The notes beneath the pieces were generated by a model. The model made no database searches. It had not been told where the DNA came from and worked only from the letters and a program-made list of their open reading frames with translations. This document shows positions 32,701 to 32,979 of a stretch of DNA of 32,979 nucleotides, one piece after another. The stretch's first letter is position 1, and each line of letters begins with the position of its first letter. Source of the DNA: Anaerolineales bacterium (GTDB taxonomy: Bacteria; Chloroflexota; Anaerolineae; Anaerolineales; UBA6663). The translations under genes and the position numbers were made by a program. The DNA is taken from positions 1 through 32,979 of the forward strand of contig JADLEU010000229.1 in the NCBI GenBank assembly GCA_020845955.1, given 5' to 3'.

Positions 32701-32936
32701 GCTCGGCGGGCGCGGCGCGGGTGTACGTCGGCGAGTATCAGCCAGCTCTCCTCTACCTGCGCGAGGCCGCCGCGCTGGCCGCGCAGGCCTACGCGGTCGA
32801 GCAGCAAGCCAATGCGATCGGGCTGCAGCAGCAGTGCTGGTTCCGCCTGGATACGTGGGACGAGGTGCTGAAACTTGAGGATCAGTGGCGCGCGCTAGAG
32901 CGGCGTTATGCTCGCGAGCGCGTGGGGGAAACCTGA
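29766..32936 (+). CDS. Zinc-ribbon class III adenylyl/guanylyl cyclase with AAA ATPase and TPR-like repeats
   Basis: 1056 residues from the ATG at 29766, where MDCPNCG begins; the frame is open 20 residues further but that part is not family-like. Two zinc ribbons come first (Cys3/6/17/20 and Cys28/31/42/45). After a Pro/Ala linker comes a class III cyclase domain (about 122-310) with the metal aspartates Asp134 in LFCDVKGST and Asp178 in MGDAILAFFG, then VRVGINTGLVVVGAVG and ALGDAINLAARME. The STAND-type ATPase follows (Walker A GEAGLGKS near residue 360, Walker B TVLAFDDTHWGD) and then helical TPR-like repeats. Such proteins couple signal sensing to nucleotide synthesis. The TGA at 32934-32936 may be premature: the same frame continues FFVALSAAVHALRG without a stop to the window end, so the gene may be longer or interrupted. 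Confidence 0.88.
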   Translation: MDCPNCGRANRPQANFCRYCGMHFALACPRCRAVLPDDAVFCDQCGQQLGQALRIPPSQAAAPIERAAAPAPAAPVPASAASTAGGETRPTAMPALAPQLQQYIPPELMQKLEVARARGEMVGERRVVTMLFCDVKGSTAAAEQLDPEDYGEIINGAFEHMIKPVYKYEGTLARLMGDAILAFFGAPIAHEDDPQRAVLTGLEIVDGMDAYRTQVLQKWGLDFNVRVGINTGLVVVGAVGSDLRLEYSALGDAINLAARMEQTGAPGTVQIAHDTYKLITGLFDFEALGSLPVKGKSEPVRTYRVLRRKAFAARSRGIEGLQAEMVGRDFELQVLRGIMADLQRGVGRIVCVLGEAGLGKSRLISETRLEFNAAGGAEHQWHEVGSLSYESNQAYALIQRLIRRVYGLPYNSPPAAVREKLAVLADRLPEAQRPHALPVLGALFGLEGAAGELALEGETFKRELLETMRAWWLADFSTAPTVLAFDDTHWGDAASIELLRQLLSLTASIPLVLIFALRAERQAPAWQLKVLAGDDYHHRYTEVGLHPLSPTDSAELLNRLLLNPELPDRLRANILEKAGGNPFFIEEVVRALIERGLVFVETRSIAGETRRVWRATDEGADFAIPNNVQLLLAARLDRLEEATRGTLQVASVIGRSFYHRVLEAVDEAASDLDQRLGALMQLDMIREAARVPEVEYAFRNPMTQEAVYKTILVKRRRVFHRRVAEAIEALYPDRLEGLCGLLAHHFTLAGQRARAIEYDRRAARQALTVFAYDDALRSLRGALDLVEPEVAGEVHPILLEELADVRRLLRDGSGAIEAYQQALALRQTRSGDPYDAVRLQRKIVQVVTELKWSVGLETLQQLGEAGQQARAGLAGARERLRSQPPHLETVRMLVALSADAWRIQEPPDWEAAERYAQAAVDMARQLDSPLDLSQALGALANVLDGASRLREHLEVAEQRLALCQAAGLEDVHERIEALRSAGAARVYVGEYQPALLYLREAAALAAQAYAVEQQANAIGLQQQCWFRLDTWDEVLKLEDQWRALERRYARERVGET

Positions 32937-32979
32937 TTCTTCGTCGCGCTCAGCGCGGCAGTCCACGCGTTGCGTGGCC

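Overview
The window is a high-GC bacterial chromosome segment. Gene content points to Chloroflexota (an Anaerolineae-like lineage), although no rRNA or other phylogenetic marker is present to prove it. The hints are a stand-alone dnaA not followed by dnaN, a bacterial XPB helicase with helicase-associated partners, a zinc-ribbon/adenylyl cyclase/AAA/TPR protein, a PadR gene paired with a permease-prefix membrane protein, and DUF4399, DUF302, FmdB-type and DUF1361 genes. Taxonomy is inference.

Layout. 1-1.6 kb: the tail of an unknown gene, a sensor protein cut back to its 7TM input domain, and a LuxR-type regulator whose receiver has lost its phosphorylation residues. 1.9-5.7 kb: divergent mutY and dnaA, with DnaA-box-like sites on both sides of dnaA and an AT-rich stretch downstream, a candidate bipartite oriC. 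5.7-7.3 kb: a membrane PH-like protein and a DUF302-FmdB pair closed by a 17-bp perfect hairpin. 7.6-11.4 kb: a PadR regulator with its promoter and operator, a polytopic membrane protein, a DUF4399 lipoprotein, then a frameshifted membrane gene overlapping a Cu/Zn-SOD-like gene that carries an in-frame TAG. 11.4-13.5 kb: two OsmC-family proteins flanking an ECF sigma factor and its zinc anti-sigma factor, probably a thiol/oxidant response unit. 13.6-17 kb: an M20 amidohydrolase, facing remnants of a SWIM-domain gene and an aldo/keto reductase, and a TetR regulator divergent from an NAD(P)-binding reductase over twin perfect operators.

17.1-23.6 kb holds the most interesting unit: three overlapping genes for an XPB/ERCC3-type helicase, a SWIM-zinc-finger protein with a long acidic tract and a helicase-associated C-terminus, and a third protein with two copies of the same kind of C-terminal domain. 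The 1-nt and 4-nt overlaps and common direction argue for a co-translated DNA-processing complex. 23.8-29.5 kb: a DUF1361 membrane protein, ketopantoate reductase, a decayed PLP decarboxylase, an ICMT-like methyltransferase, threonine synthase and a secreted SGNH-like hydrolase. 29.8 kb to the end: a zinc-ribbon class III cyclase/AAA protein that meets a TGA while the same frame still looks coding to the window edge.

Two themes cross the window. TATAAT-type -10 boxes stand out in the GC-rich background just upstream of many starts, two of them so close that leaderless transcripts are likely. Several genes are broken by frameshift, nonsense or truncation, which means either real gene decay or base-level assembly errors; raw reads would decide. 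No tRNA, rRNA, CRISPR array or insertion sequence was recognised.
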